Shown: piece after piece, positions 8,356 through 17,616 of the stretch | Numbering within the stretch: position 1 is the stretch's first letter | Layout: each line of letters begins with the position of its first letter | Assembly: GCA_963718305.1 (NCBI GenBank) | Contig: CAVQZG010000007.1 | Span: forward strand, 372,001-436,000 | Reading direction: 5' to 3' | Length of the DNA stretch: 64,000 nt | Source: RYN-230 sp963718305 | GTDB taxonomy: Bacteria > Actinomycetota > Actinomycetes > Streptosporangiales > Streptosporangiaceae | Made by a program: the position numbers and the translations under genes | The notes under the pieces: generated by a model | The model's input: only the letters and a program-made list of their open reading frames with translations | What the model was told of the DNA's origin: nothing | Databases searched by the model: none

Positions 8356-8972
8356 CCAGCGACGTCACCGCCGAGGCCCCGCAGCGCGGCCGGCCACGCA
8401 GTGAGCGGGCCCGCAAGGCGATCCTCGAAGCTGCTGCGGAACTCCTGCTGGCCCGCGGCTTGTCGGCGGTCAGCATGGACGCGGTCGCGGAACGGGCCGG
8501 GGTCAGCAAGGCCACCATCTACCGCTGGTGGCCGACCAAGGAAACCCTGGCCCTGGACGCGCTCTACACCGAGTGGGCCGCTGCCCGCTCGCAGACTCGG
8601 GACACCGGCTCGCTCCGCGGTGACCTGCTGTCGATGCTGCGCCCGTGGGCCCGGCTGGCTGGCAGCCGGCCCTACGGCCGGGTAGTTGCCGCGCTGCTCA
8701 CCGAGGCGCAGACCGACCCGGTGTTCGGGGCCGAGTACCGTCAGCGGTTCCTGGAGCCGCGGCGGGAGCAGGTCCGGGAGATCTTCCGGCGGGCCATCGA
8801 GCGCGGCGAGATTCCCGCGGGCACGAAGGTGGAGGTCTCGCTGGATCTGCTCTACGGGTCCATGTACCACCGCCTGCTGCACGGCCACGCGCCACTCAAC
8901 GACCGGTTCGTCCGCGACGTCGTCGACACGGTGCTTAACGGAGTCCTGCCAGGACGCAGCGATGCTCACTGA
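8352..8972 (+). CDS. TetR-family transcriptional regulator
   Basis: A 206-residue repressor. Residues ~15-62 form the TetR HTH (RKAILEAAAELLLARGLSAVSMDAV, then GVSKATIYRWWPTKETL). The C-terminal half resembles the TetR_C domain of AcrR-like regulators with LEPRREQVREIF and LYGSMYHRLLHGHAPL. It overlaps the dehydrogenase stop by 4 nt, so it probably autoregulates that operon. Similar cgaaac dyads precede both this operon and the divergent VIT-like operon. The ligand is unknown; the dehydrogenase substrate is a reasonable guess. Confidence 0.85.
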   Translation: MTSDVTAEAPQRGRPRSERARKAILEAAAELLLARGLSAVSMDAVAERAGVSKATIYRWWPTKETLALDALYTEWAAARSQTRDTGSLRGDLLSMLRPWARLAGSRPYGRVVAALLTEAQTDPVFGAEYRQRFLEPRREQVREIFRRAIERGEIPAGTKVEVSLDLLYGSMYHRLLHGHAPLNDRFVRDVVDTVLNGVLPGRSDAH

Positions 8973-9451
8973 CACCGGGTTCCCCCAGGCTGACGCGGAG
9001 AACGACTTCCTCCGGGCCAGGCGGCGCGAGGTCGCGGGCCGCCTGGAGTACTGGCTGCGCCGCGAGCCGGACCGCCGCCAGTTGCTGCCCCTGGAACAGG
9101 TCGTCAGCACGCTCGGCCGGCGCGGCCAGCGCCGTCTGGGCCTGCAGACGATACGGCTGGACACGATCGTCGGCACGCTTGATGCGCGCCGGGATTTCGA
9201 TCGCCGGTTCCGGCCCGCGTCCAACCGGCTGCGCTCCCGCTGGGTGCACCTGGCTCTGGTGCAGCGGCGCGGTGAGGCCCTTCCGCCCATCGAGGTCTAC
9301 CGGGTGGGGCAGTGCCATTTCGTCGAGGACGGCCACCACCGCGTGTCGATCGCCAGAGCGGCCAGGCCAGCAGACCATCGATGCCTACGTGACCGAGGTG
9401 CTCACCGCTGTCCCGGCTAGCACGGCGGTGGCCGGGGTGTCCTGCGCCTGA
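8962..9451 (+). CDS. ParB-like (Spo0J/sulfiredoxin fold) small protein, frameshifted
   Basis: Starts at ATG 8962, overlapping the tetR stop by 11 nt. Residues 1-137 run through LPPIEVYRVGQCHFVEDGHHRVSIAR, the DGHHR box of ParB-N-like proteins. After VSIARA the frame fails near 9360; the +1 frame continues as GQQTIDAYVTEVLTAVP, the family's normal ending, and stops at 9451. With one base removed the product is ~163 residues. The ParB-like fold is found in CTPases, nucleases and kinases; stand-alone actinobacterial versions with this box have no assigned role. Sequencing error or recent pseudogene cannot be separated here. Confidence 0.6.
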
Positions 9452-9510
9452 CGGCTTCGCGACTGTCAGGCCGGGCCGGATCAGAGCCAGCCGGGCCAGG
9501 GCGAACCGGG

Positions 9511-10901
9511 TTAGAGCAGGCCGGCGAGATGGCCGAGGAGGATGGCCTCGTTGAGGCAGCAGTTCCTGAGGTCCTCGAGATGCACGCTCTCGTTCTCGCA
9601 GTGCGCCCGGCTGTCCGGGTCGGACACCCCGGTGAGCAGCAGTTCCGCGCGGGGGAACGCTTCGGCGAGTTCGGCGACCAGCGGAAGCGAGCCACCGCTG
9701 CCGGATTCCACCGGGGCGCAGCCCCAGGTTTCGCCGCACGCCCGGCGGAAGGCCTCGAACGCCGAGCCAGAGGCGTCGATCAGGTGCGGCTCACCGGCCT
9801 TCGGGAAGCTGACCCTCACCTCGGCGCCCCACGGCGCCCGGGTCCGCAGGTGCTCTTCGATGGCGGCCTTAGCCTGCAGCGTCTCATCGCCGGGGGCCAG
9901 CCTGATGCTGACGTACCCGCGGGCGACCGGGAGGAGTTTGTGCACGATATCCGTGATCGGCGGGGCATCCATGCCCAGTACGGCCACGGCCGGGCGGCCC
10001 CAGAGCCGGTGGGCCAGGGATCCGCTGCCCAGCAGCGAAACACCGGGCCGCAGCGCCCGCTACCTGGCGTACTCCGCCTTCCGGCACGTCAATGGCGTAA
10101 TGGGGGCCTGACTTCAGCCCATCAACGGTCAGGTCGCCGTCCTCGTTGTGCAGGGACGCTATCAACCGGCAGAGGGCCAGCAGCGCGTCGGGAACGGGGC
10201 CGCCGTAGGCGCCGCTGTGCACGGCGTGGTCCAGCGTCCGGACCTCGACAATGAAATCGAGAATGCCGCGCAGGGAGGTGGTCAGCGCGGGTTCGCCGAT
10301 GCTCCAGTTGGAGCAGTCTGCCAGGATGATGGCGTCGGCCTGCAGCAGGTTCCCGTACTGCTGAAGGAAGGCAGGCGAGGTTCTGGGAGGCGATCTCCTC
10401 CTCGCCCTCGATGAAGACCGAGACGTTGACCGGCGGCCCTCCGTGCAGTTCCTTCCATACCTGCAGGGCTGCGGCGTGCGCGGCGATTCCCGCCTTGTCG
10501 TCGGCCGTGCCCCGGCCGAACAGGCGCCCTTCGCGTTCTGTGGGCTGGAACGGCGGCGAGTCCCACAGCTCCTCGTCCCCGGTGGGCTGCACGTCATGGT
10601 GGGCATAGAGCAGCACGGTGGGACTGCCTGCCGGTCCCGGCGTGTGACCGAAGACCGCGGGATGCGCACCGCGGACTTCGAGGAGCCGGACACCCTGCAG
10701 GCCGGAATTCTCCAGCCAGACCGCGGTCTCCTCGGCCGAGCACCGGACCATGTCCGGGTCATGTCCCTCCGCGCTGACCGAAGGGACGCTGACGAGGCGC
10801 TCTAGATCGGACCGGATATTCCCGAATCCCGATTCGATGGCTGCGCGAATATCATCAGAGTTCACTGATTCTGGCAAATCCCGACCCTCTCGCCGATCCA
10901 C
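9511..10901 (-). pseudogene. M20-family dipeptidase/carboxypeptidase, broken by frameshifts and a stop
   Basis: Leftward gene for a ~460-residue M20 metallopeptidase. Frame one gives VLLYAHHDVQP (zinc His), FGRGTADDKAGIAAH (bridging Asp) and VSVFIEGEEEIASQN (catalytic Glu plus zinc Glu). At about 10378 an extra base shifts to PAFLQQYGNLLQADAIILADCSNWSIGEPAL (another metal Asp), TLDHAVHSGAYGGPVPD and SGPHYAIDVPE. Near 10070 a second shift leads to KAEYAR, then an in-frame TAG (10060-10062), then VSLLGSGSLAHRLWGRPAVAVLGMDAPPITDI and the C-terminal ENESVHLEDLRN His. All catalytic landmarks survive, so the decay is recent or due to assembly errors. The GTG at 10901 or 10865 could be the start. 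The function would be hydrolysis of dipeptides or N-acyl amino acids in the cytosol. Confidence 0.7.
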
Positions 10902-11453
10902 CCGATTCGGCTCGTGCCGTACTACCCCACTGGATTAACTTTCACTATGCGCCGCGATCCGCTCATGGCTGGCTGGGATCGCCGTCATAACTGCCGCTGG
11001 CCAGCAGGAAATTGTCAGTACAAGGGTCGGTATTCTGGGCGTCATTGCCGCAGGCTTCGGGAGAGCCGCCGAACTTAACGAATGGCCAAACGGCTGTCCG
11101 GCGTTCAGTGCCCCGAGCACATACCACCCTTGCACCTTACGGACACATCGGGCCTGAATCAACGGTCAGCCATCCCGGTGCAGGCACCGGGTAGCGCCGC
11201 GATGCCGGCGATGATCGAGCAGCGAGGGGGTCAGACGGCGGGCCGCAATCGTCTCGTTTGGCCAGGTCAAGGTCGGTAGTCGGCGCAGCGCCAGGGCGCC
11301 CGGCCGCGGAGATCGGCCGGGAGCGGTGTTCCTGGAACAGAAAGAAACCGGTGCATCCGGCCCGCTGGCCTCCGTGGCCGCCACGGCGCGCCAGGCCGGC
11401 GGCCACGTCCTGGCCCCTGGGGATGCCCCGCGTGGCCCTGGGAAGCCTCCTCG
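10902..11453. other. Intergenic region without recognisable gene
   Basis: About 550 bases between two leftward broken genes. Short open frames on both strands show no family signature, codon pattern or ribosome-binding site. The stretch from ~10,850 to 11,050 is richer in A/T than the coding DNA around it and may contain the promoter of the M20 gene. Confidence 0.4.
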
Positions 11454-12243
11454 CTAGCCGACGGGCTGCGGCTTCAGGTACGAATCTTCATAGTCAACGG
11501 TAAACACCACTACGTCGCGCAGGGCCCGTGCCGTCGGGCGGGGCCTCCAGCGGGGTGGCGCCATGCTTGAATAGCTGGTCATCGAAAGATGAGCAGTTCG
11601 CCGGGATTCAGCTGGTAGTCCAGAACCTGCGGGCCGAGTTGTCGCGGGCGCTTCTGCTTGCTGATCTGGAGACCAGCGGATCCATCGATTTGCCCCGGAC
11701 GTAGTTCGTGTCCTGATACAGGTAAGATCGCGCGCCGTCGCCGTCCCGGTGCATGACGTACAGGATGATGAATTCCTCGTCGTCATGATGTGCGCGCGTG
11801 ACGACGTCGGTATAAGTCCGGAAAAAGTTAACCCCGAGAGTTCCTTCGCGTCTGGCGCCGCTCGGGTGGAATGAGTTGAAAGGAGGGTCCGGACCAGCTC
11901 CTCTGCCTGCAGGGTCGTCAAGGATCTCGACCCGCTTGTGGATACGCTCACCCTTGATGCCGGCCCGGTCCGTGATGGCGATTGTCTCGTATTCCTCGAG
12001 CTTCAGCTCGGAGCCGGACCACGTGTAGTGGATGACGTCCCTGGCCCGCTTGCGATCCTGCGGCCAGTCGCCGTCGTCATGCCGGAGCACGCGTCGTTGA
12101 AGTACGCCTGATGGAAGTTATCCCGGAACTTCTCCGGAAGCCCGAAGGTTCTTGTCCCGGATCAGGCTAAAGCCGTGACCGCGCAGGTCTCCCCAGGTAG
12201 CGCTCAGGTCGGGGGGGCTCCATGATGAAGCGTCATTGCTCAC
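11454..12243 (-). pseudogene. 2OG-Fe(II) dioxygenase (PF10014 / amino-acid hydroxylase type), multiply frameshifted
   Basis: Stitching frames leftward from a GTG at 12243 recovers a full 2OG-Fe dioxygenase: DLRGHGFSLIRDKNL, LPEKFRDNFHQAYFND, VLRHDDGDWPQDRKRARDVI, LGVNFFRTYTDVVTRAHHDDEEF (the iron HxD), VLDYQLNPGELLIFDDQLFKHGATPLEAPP (distal His) and LRDVVVFTVDYEDSYL (the 2-oxoglutarate Arg region). These are the marks of the family that contains free L-isoleucine 4-hydroxylase. Joining them needs about five single-base shifts, near 12147, 12091, 11668, 11590 and 11535. That density in 790 bp argues for true decay or very poor local sequence. The substrate was probably a free amino acid (inference from the family). 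Confidence 0.6.
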
Positions 12244-12441
12244 GGCGAATGCCCAACTCAGATAGGTCTGGACGGCGGCCCGAGAATTAGGGGAGCATAC
12301 CGTACGTCAAGAGTCGGATGGAGTAACGGACTATGTATCTTTGTGGTTACCATAGTGTGCGACCGCTGGTCAAACGTGACGGAAACGGCAGGCCAGAGAT
12401 GGCAGGTGCCCGGATGCTCGGAGTGCTCAGGACGGGCTATC

Positions 12442-13332
12442 TCAGGCCTGTTTCGGACGGACCGTATGCGGTCGAGCGAGTCGATCCTGGTCCAGCGCCG
12501 CGCTGACCAAGCCATCGTGCCATTTGCGGTACTGGGCGACCTTGCTCGGGGTCCTCGATGCTCCAGAAGCCGGCGTGCGTCTCGATGTTGACGACGTCCT
12601 GCTCCAGATCCTCGGGATCCTGATATTCGAAATAGGCGTACATGCAGGTCATCGTGCGGACCGGTAGGGCCGAGAACGGCAGCACGTGCAGGCTGATGTT
12701 GTCCGGCCGCTCGCCGTCCGGCGGGTCCAGCCGTTCCAGGAGAGCGTCCAGCTGGTCGCGGAGAATTCCGGCTGCGCCGACCATCTGGTGCAGCGTGGAC
12801 TCGTGGGTGACGGCCACGAGCTGCAGCGGTTTGAGGCCCTCCCGGCTGATCAGGGCTTCCTGGCGGGTCTTGCCGGATATCCATCAGCTGGCGGATCTTG
12901 CTCGGAGGGCCGCTGTTCCATGTTGCGGTACACGGCCTCGGCGTAAGCGTCGGTCTGCAGCAGGGCGGGCAGGAACGGCAGGGTGTAGGTCCGGGCGACG
13001 GCAGCGTCTGCTTCGTAGGCGAGGTGGGCATCGAGCTGCTCGAGGACGTCGTCGTCGAAGTCCGTCCACCAGCCGGGAATCTGCGCGCTCTTCACCCAGC
13101 GGTTCAGCAGGGCGGCTTCCTGCGTGCCTTCGATCCCGTAGTACCGGATCAGGTCACGGATATCCCGGGGCCGGGGTTTGCCCTGGGCGTTCTCCAGGCG
13201 GGACAGCTTCGAGGTGGAGATCATCAGTTCCCTGGCCACGTCGGTCAGGTTCTGCCCCGAGTCCTCGCGCAGGCGCTTGAGGGTCGTGGCGATCCGCCGC
13301 CGCGGGCCGAGGGGGCCGCTGACTTTTTCCAT
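12442..13332 (-). pseudogene. XRE-type helix-turn-helix regulator with DUF5753-like C-terminus, frameshifted
   Basis: Residues 1-160 from ATG 13332 read cleanly: IATTLKRLREDSGQNLTDVARELMISTSKLSRLENAQGK is the HTH (~14-52), followed by WVKSAQIPGWWTDF and TLPFLPALLQTDAYAEAVYRNMEQRPSE, typical of the DUF5753 sensor half. Two shifts near 12899 and 12880 (through IRQLMDIRQ, then RQEALISREGLKPLQL) lead into VTHESTLHQMVGAAGILRDQLDALLE. A third near 12543 restores VAQYRKWHDGLVSAALDQDRLA and a stop at 12442. The restored length, ~295 aa, is normal. Actinomycetes use dozens of these regulators, usually beside small DUF397 genes; none is seen here. It is divergent from the OmpA lipoprotein. Confidence 0.7.
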
Positions 13333-13421
13333 GACTAGCGCCGGACCTCAGGATGCCGTCGCTGTAGGGGCGTGCAGAGGCCGGTGGCGTCGTGGAGAAC
13401 GCACGCTTTGGGCTTGCGTGA

Positions 13422-13637
13422 TGGGAATCCCACACCGCAACCGTACTCCGCTCTTGATCCACTGTGCAGCCTTACCCGCTCAGTACGGCTGTTTTCGCAG
13501 GTGATATGGGGTAGCGACGGCGGCCGGAGCGGCGTGGCGCGCAGGCTCCGTCGCGGATACGTCGGGACATTCAGGTGCCCACTTTCTCCTGGATCAGGCA
13601 ATCTGCCGGTTTGGATCCCACTGTACTGGGAATCCCA
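13422..13637. promoter_or_regulatory. Paired TGGGAATCCCA sites in a divergent promoter
   Basis: The 11-base near-palindrome TGGGAATCCCA occurs twice, at 13422-13432 and 13627-13637, in the 345-bp gap between the leftward XRE gene and the rightward OmpA lipoprotein gene. The second copy is 41 bp before the lipoprotein start. Position and symmetry suggest operators, possibly for the XRE protein. Confidence 0.4.
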
Positions 13638-13677
13638 AAACTAGGATTGCAGTACTGACTTGCGAGGTGGGCATCTC

Positions 13678-14837
13678 ATGAAGATCATCGTGCGCACCCT
13701 CCTGGTCGTCACGGCCCTGGCCACCCCGGTGAGCCTGGCCGGATGCGTGATGGGAGTCTCCGAGGCCGGTACCACCGACGCCGTCGTCATCGCGGCCACC
13801 GCGACCGCCAACGAGCCCGCCCCGTCGCTGTCTTCCGCCGGTGTCCAGCTGCTGAACTCGGTCGCGCAGCACAGCGCCAACGGGATCGCCTTCGTCGTCA
13901 GCCCGGCCAGCGGGCAGCCCGTCCGGCTCCCGCTTACCCCGCGCCGCGCTGACGGCCAGGTCGAGTACGGGCCGCGGCGTCCCCAGCTGCTCAGTGACAA
14001 CTCCGCCGGATCCAGGCCCGGCTGCAGGCCGAAGCGGCTGGCGGGCAGTTCGATCTGCTGAACACGATGCTGGCCGCCTCGCGGGTCACCCCGGCTCCGG
14101 CGACGATGCTGCTGCTGTCGTCCGGGGTGACCACGGCTGGCGGGTTCGACCTGCGCAAGGTCGGCTGGGCGGAGCCGCCCGCTGCGGCCGCCGCCGCGCT
14201 GAAGGGCCGCGGACTGCTGCCGGATCTGAAGGGCTGGACCGTCATCTTCTCCGGCCTGGGGGAGACCTCGGGCCGGCAGCCCGCCCTGCCCCTGCCGCAG
14301 CAGACCACCCTGGCGGCGTACTGGCTCGCGATCTGCCACGCGGCGGGCGCCGCCGCCTGCCGGGTGGACGAGAGCCCGCGGCCGCTGAGTCCCTCGCGGA
14401 GCAGGGTGCCGGTTCCGGTCGTCCCCGTTCCGGCCGTGCAGAGCATCGTCGGGCCGCATCAGCAGAAGAAGTCCATCGTGCCCGCCGACCTGCTGTTCCG
14501 GTTCGGCAGTTCCACGCTGGTCCCCGCCGCGGACAGCTACCTGAAGCCGATCGCGGACCAGGAGGTCCAGGGCCACTACCTCGTGTCGATCACCGGGCAG
14601 GCCAGTCCGGACGGCGGCAGCGCCGCCTACAACGACCGGCTCAGTGCCCTCCGGGCCCGGGCCGTCCAAGCTCGCCTCGTCGCCCTGGGCGTGCCGCCAT
14701 CCAAGATCATCCGGGTGCGCGGCGTCGGCACCGACCATCAGACCTGCACCGTCCACGGAACTCTTGATGAGAGCAGATGCGCCCAGCTCCGCCGGGTCGT
14801 CATCGTCCTCGCGGCCACGGCCGCGGCCACCTCGTGA
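13678..14837 (+). CDS. OmpA-family lipoprotein, frameshifted
   Basis: The ATG at 13678 follows a GAGGTGG ribosome-binding site at 13664-13670. The product opens with a lipoprotein signal (KIIVRTLLVVTALATPVSLAGC, lipobox Cys ~23), so it is anchored on the outer face of the membrane. After residue ~111 the frame slips near 14009; frame 3 continues with IQARLQAEAAGGQFDLLNTMLAAS and runs to the stop at 14837. The C-terminal ~120 residues are an OmpA-like peptidoglycan-binding domain: LLFRFGSSTLVPAADSYLKPIADQ, ITGQASPDGG, NDRLSALRARAVQARLVALGV, ESRCAQLRRVVIVL. The restored length is ~386 aa. The next gene begins 52 nt downstream on the same strand and is probably its partner. Confidence 0.7.
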
Positions 14838-14889
14838 ACAGCCAGCCGGCTAACCCAGCCGGCTGGACCCAGCCGAACGGAGCGCCACG

Positions 14890-16350
14890 ATGAGAACCCC
14901 TCGCCTCCCCGGTCGGCAGCCGTCCCCGGACGGCCGGACCGACCTCACCCTGATCACCGGGGACCAGGCTCAGCCAGTACCCCAGGCGGCCGCCGGAAGT
15001 ACGCCAGCGGCACCGGCCGGCGAGATGCCGCACGCGGCGCCGGCCCTCACCGCCCTGCCCTCCACCACCCTCCCCGCCGCCCTGTCCTCCGCCGTCGATC
15101 TCGCCGAAGCCGACCGGCGCCGCCGGCGGGTTCCCCGGGCCCTGATGCTGCTGGCCCGGGGCCGGGCCGGGCACCCTGGGCGGTCGTCGCGGCTCGCCGT
15201 CCGGGCCCTGGTGGCGGAGCAGGAAGGCCTCGGCGCCGAGCATGACCCGGTCGACGCCACGTACGGCGAGACCGTCGTGCGCGGCCTGGCCAAGCGGCGG
15301 GCCGACGGCCTGATCCGCCGGACCTGCCGGCGCATCGGCTGGATGGCCGGGCGTACCGGCCGGCTGAAGGTCCGGCGGGCCGTCCTGCGCGACCGGATCA
15401 GCTACCAGTCCGAGGAGCACGTGCGGCACCCGGACGGCGGGCGGCGCACGTTCGCCCGGACCCTGGGCGAGCACACCGCCCTGGACCAGCGGGTGACCGC
15501 CGAGCGGGACCAGGGATCGCGGAAACACCACCGGCTGCCCCGGTGGTTCCGCTGGCTGCCCAGAGTGGTCCTGATCTTCGACTTCTTCCTGCTGCTCTAC
15601 TTCCTGTCCGGCATCACCGACGTCAACTGGCTGGCGCCGATGTCACCGGATCTCGCGTTCGCGGCCGGCCTGGCCGCGATGATCACCGTGGTGTCCTACG
15701 GCTGCTTCGCGTTCGCCGGGCACCGGCTGCGGATGCACAAGGACCATTCGGGCACCATCCCGGCCGCCGACGTGGACGGCCTGACCAGGATCATCGTCGG
15801 CGCCTGCGTGGCCGGCCTGATCGTGCTCGGCCTGCTCATGTTCGCCCGGATGCGGTCGGAGGTCCTGATGGCCCTCGGCGGCGGCGCGAACGCCACCGCG
15901 ATCACGGTGGCGGCCGCGCTGACCGCCGTGAGCGTGCTGGCCAACATCATGGTCATCTCGGTGCACGCGCTCGACGGGTCGGAGGAGACCGACCGGCTCG
16001 GCCGGCTGGCCGGCGCGCTCAGCCGCTCGCAGGCCCGGGCCGACCGGATGCACCGGCGGGCGGCCCGGCTCGATCATGTGGTCGCGCTGCGGGTGCTGAA
16101 GGCGGAGAGAGTCGCCGCGGGCGGCATCTCGCGGGCGGGCCGGCCCATCGCGCTCGCGGACCAGACCATCGACAACGCCCGGGCCATCCACCAGGGAGCG
16201 GGCTCGCTCAGCGAGGACACCGACGACCCCAACGGCCAGCCAGGGGCGGCGGGTTACCGCCAGCCCGCCGCGATCCCGCGGGTGGACGAGCGGCCCCTGC
16301 GCCACGCACTGATGGAGGCGTCCAGCCCGCTGCCCAGCGAGACCGGGTAA
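14890..16350 (+). CDS. Four-TM membrane protein with long cytosolic N-terminus, unknown function
   Basis: I do not recognise a named family. The 486 residues comprise an Ala/Pro-rich N-terminus (1-75), a basic region rich in Arg (75-220), four hydrophobic helices at roughly 226-243 (VVLIFDFFLLLYFLSG), 254-277, 300-320 and 333-360, and a hydrophilic tail with a heptad-like stretch at ~365-420 (LGRLAGALSRSQARADRMHRRAARL). It follows the OmpA lipoprotein by 52 nt. A membrane protein paired with a peptidoglycan-binding lipoprotein would span the envelope like a MotA/MotB-type or stator-like pair, but no sequence proof of that is present. A strong hairpin terminator follows. Confidence 0.6.
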   Translation: MRTPRLPGRQPSPDGRTDLTLITGDQAQPVPQAAAGSTPAAPAGEMPHAAPALTALPSTTLPAALSSAVDLAEADRRRRRVPRALMLLARGRAGHPGRSSRLAVRALVAEQEGLGAEHDPVDATYGETVVRGLAKRRADGLIRRTCRRIGWMAGRTGRLKVRRAVLRDRISYQSEEHVRHPDGGRRTFARTLGEHTALDQRVTAERDQGSRKHHRLPRWFRWLPRVVLIFDFFLLLYFLSGITDVNWLAPMSPDLAFAAGLAAMITVVSYGCFAFAGHRLRMHKDHSGTIPAADVDGLTRIIVGACVAGLIVLGLLMFARMRSEVLMALGGGANATAITVAAALTAVSVLANIMVISVHALDGSEETDRLGRLAGALSRSQARADRMHRRAARLDHVVALRVLKAERVAAGGISRAGRPIALADQTIDNARAIHQGAGSLSEDTDDPNGQPGAAGYRQPAAIPRVDERPLRHALMEASSPLPSETG

Positions 16351-16363
16351 CGGATCACAGACC

Positions 16364-16410
16364 GGCGCGGCCGCGCTGGGGTGTTCGGGGACGCCCAGCG
16401 CGGCCGCGCC
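16364..16410. terminator. Bidirectional hairpin terminator
   Basis: Perfect 17-bp inverted repeat (arms 16364-16380 and 16394-16410) with a 13-nt loop, located between two convergent genes (stops at 16350 on the plus strand and 16433 on the minus strand). Confidence 0.75.
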
Positions 16411-16432
16411 TCTACCTGGTCCCCCGGGCTTC

Positions 16433-17491
16433 TCAGGCGGCGGGCCGGCCCTTCTCCGGGCCGCTGCCCTCGCTGCCGGACTCACCAGGGCCGCCGGCCG
16501 CCTGCTCGCGGATGTCTTCCAGGCTGTCGCGCAGGGCCAGCCAGACCTGGCCCAGGCCGGCCCGGCCCGGCTGGTCGCCCCGGATGACGCCGGCCTCCTG
16601 GGCCTGGCCGCCCAGGGCCTCGATGGCGGCCCGGGCCAGGGCGACGATGGCCGGGTCGGTGGCCTCGATCGTGAGGCTCTCGCTGGTGACCCGGATGACC
16701 ATGTGGCGCCGACCCCGTTCCTCGAGTTGCTCATCGCTGGTGCCCGCTACCTCCGCGTTGCGGAGCGCCTCACGGGCCTGGTCCAGGTTCACGCCGAGCG
16801 CGGTCAGGGTTCTGGCGGCCGCGCTGTCCGGATCCGCCAGCGCCGCGAGCAGCAGGTGGTGCGATCCGACCGGCTGGCTCCCGGCGAGCCGCGCCGCTTC
16901 GGCCAGGCTCGCGTCCCCGGCCGGCGTGGTGGGCATCCCGGTCGGCTCGTCCGGTTCACCGCGCTCCTCCGCCCCGGGACCCGGGGAAGCCACGGAGCGC
17001 CGCCGCAGCCAGCGCCGGCCCTGCAAGGCCTCGGCCGCGGGAAGCAAGTCGAGCACGGCCTGGCGGACCACCGTCAGGTCACCGGCGTGCTCGGTCAGGA
17101 TCTGCGCGGCGACCCCCGGTCCCTCCCGGGTCTCGGCCTGGGCTTCGGCCTCCCGGACCAGGCCGAGCAGGATGTGCTCGGTGCCGATGTAGTTGTGGCT
17201 CAGTTTGAGGGCCTCGCGGAGGGAGAGCTCGAGGACCTTCTTCGCGCGGGGGGTGAACGGGATGCGCCCCTTGGGCGGCTCGCTGCCGACGCTGACCCGG
17301 GCCTTGACCTCTTCCCGCGTGCCGGTCGCCGTCAGCCCCAGCCGGTCCAGGGCCTGGGCGGCGATGCCCCCAGGCTCCAGCAGCCCGAGCAGGAGGTGCT
17401 CGGTGCCGATGTAGTTGTGGTTCAGCCCGCGGGCCTCTTCCTGGGCCAGGACAACGACGCGGCGGGCTCGGTCAGTGAATCGCTCGAACAT
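16433..17491 (-). CDS. Clp N-terminal-domain protein without ATPase domains
   Basis: The first 150 residues are a ClpC-type N domain with its two repeats: FTDRARRVVVLAQEEARGLNHNYIGTEHLLLGLL (4-37) and FTPRAKKVLELSLREALKLSHNYIGTEHILLGLV (~79-112). A third, weaker Clp_N-like helix set at ~190-245 (EAARLAGSQPVGSHHLLLAALADP) follows, then a hydrophilic tail. No Walker motifs occur: the protein is 352 aa, against ~820 for ClpC. It could act as an adaptor or decoy that binds ClpC clients or arginine-phosphate-like degrons, but this is not shown. It is divergent from a small HTH protein, with a near-perfect 21-bp palindrome between them. Confidence 0.8.
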   Translation of the reverse strand: MFERFTDRARRVVVLAQEEARGLNHNYIGTEHLLLGLLEPGGIAAQALDRLGLTATGTREEVKARVSVGSEPPKGRIPFTPRAKKVLELSLREALKLSHNYIGTEHILLGLVREAEAQAETREGPGVAAQILTEHAGDLTVVRQAVLDLLPAAEALQGRRWLRRRSVASPGPGAEERGEPDEPTGMPTTPAGDASLAEAARLAGSQPVGSHHLLLAALADPDSAAARTLTALGVNLDQAREALRNAEVAGTSDEQLEERGRRHMVIRVTSESLTIEATDPAIVALARAAIEALGGQAQEAGVIRGDQPGRAGLGQVWLALRDSLEDIREQAAGGPGESGSEGSGPEKGRPAA

Positions 17492-17527
17492 GGGCCCACT
17501 GTCGCCCGGGCTCTGTCACCATGTCAA

Positions 17528-17548
17528 TACCATGCTATTAGTATGGTA
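17528..17548. promoter_or_regulatory. 21-bp palindrome between the divergent clp_N and HTH genes
   Basis: The dyad has TACCAT (17528-17533) and ATGGTA (17543-17548) outer arms with CTA/TAG inside, mismatched at only three positions. It overlaps -10-like tagtat/tatggt sequences on the plus strand and a TTGACA on the minus strand (17522-17527), so a bound protein would control both genes. The 119-residue HTH protein is the natural candidate. Confidence 0.6.
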
Positions 17549-17616
17549 CTCGCGGCAAGTTCTGGAGAAGCGACGGACGCGGCGCGCGGTGAAGCAGGGC
17601 CAGCGGAGGTGGGACG

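Noticed and set aside
8962..9451. ParB-like gene as a plasmid-partition locus
   Set aside because: It is small, lacks the ParB HTH domain, has no parA or parS sites and sits behind a tetR gene.
9447..9470. cctgac/gtcagg inverted repeat as a terminator after the ParB-like gene
   Set aside because: Only a 6-bp stem with a long loop; too weak to claim against random expectation in this GC content.
10902..11453. Possible short genes in the gap after the M20 peptidase
   Set aside because: Frames of 60-90 codons on both strands lack ribosome-binding sites and recognisable motifs.
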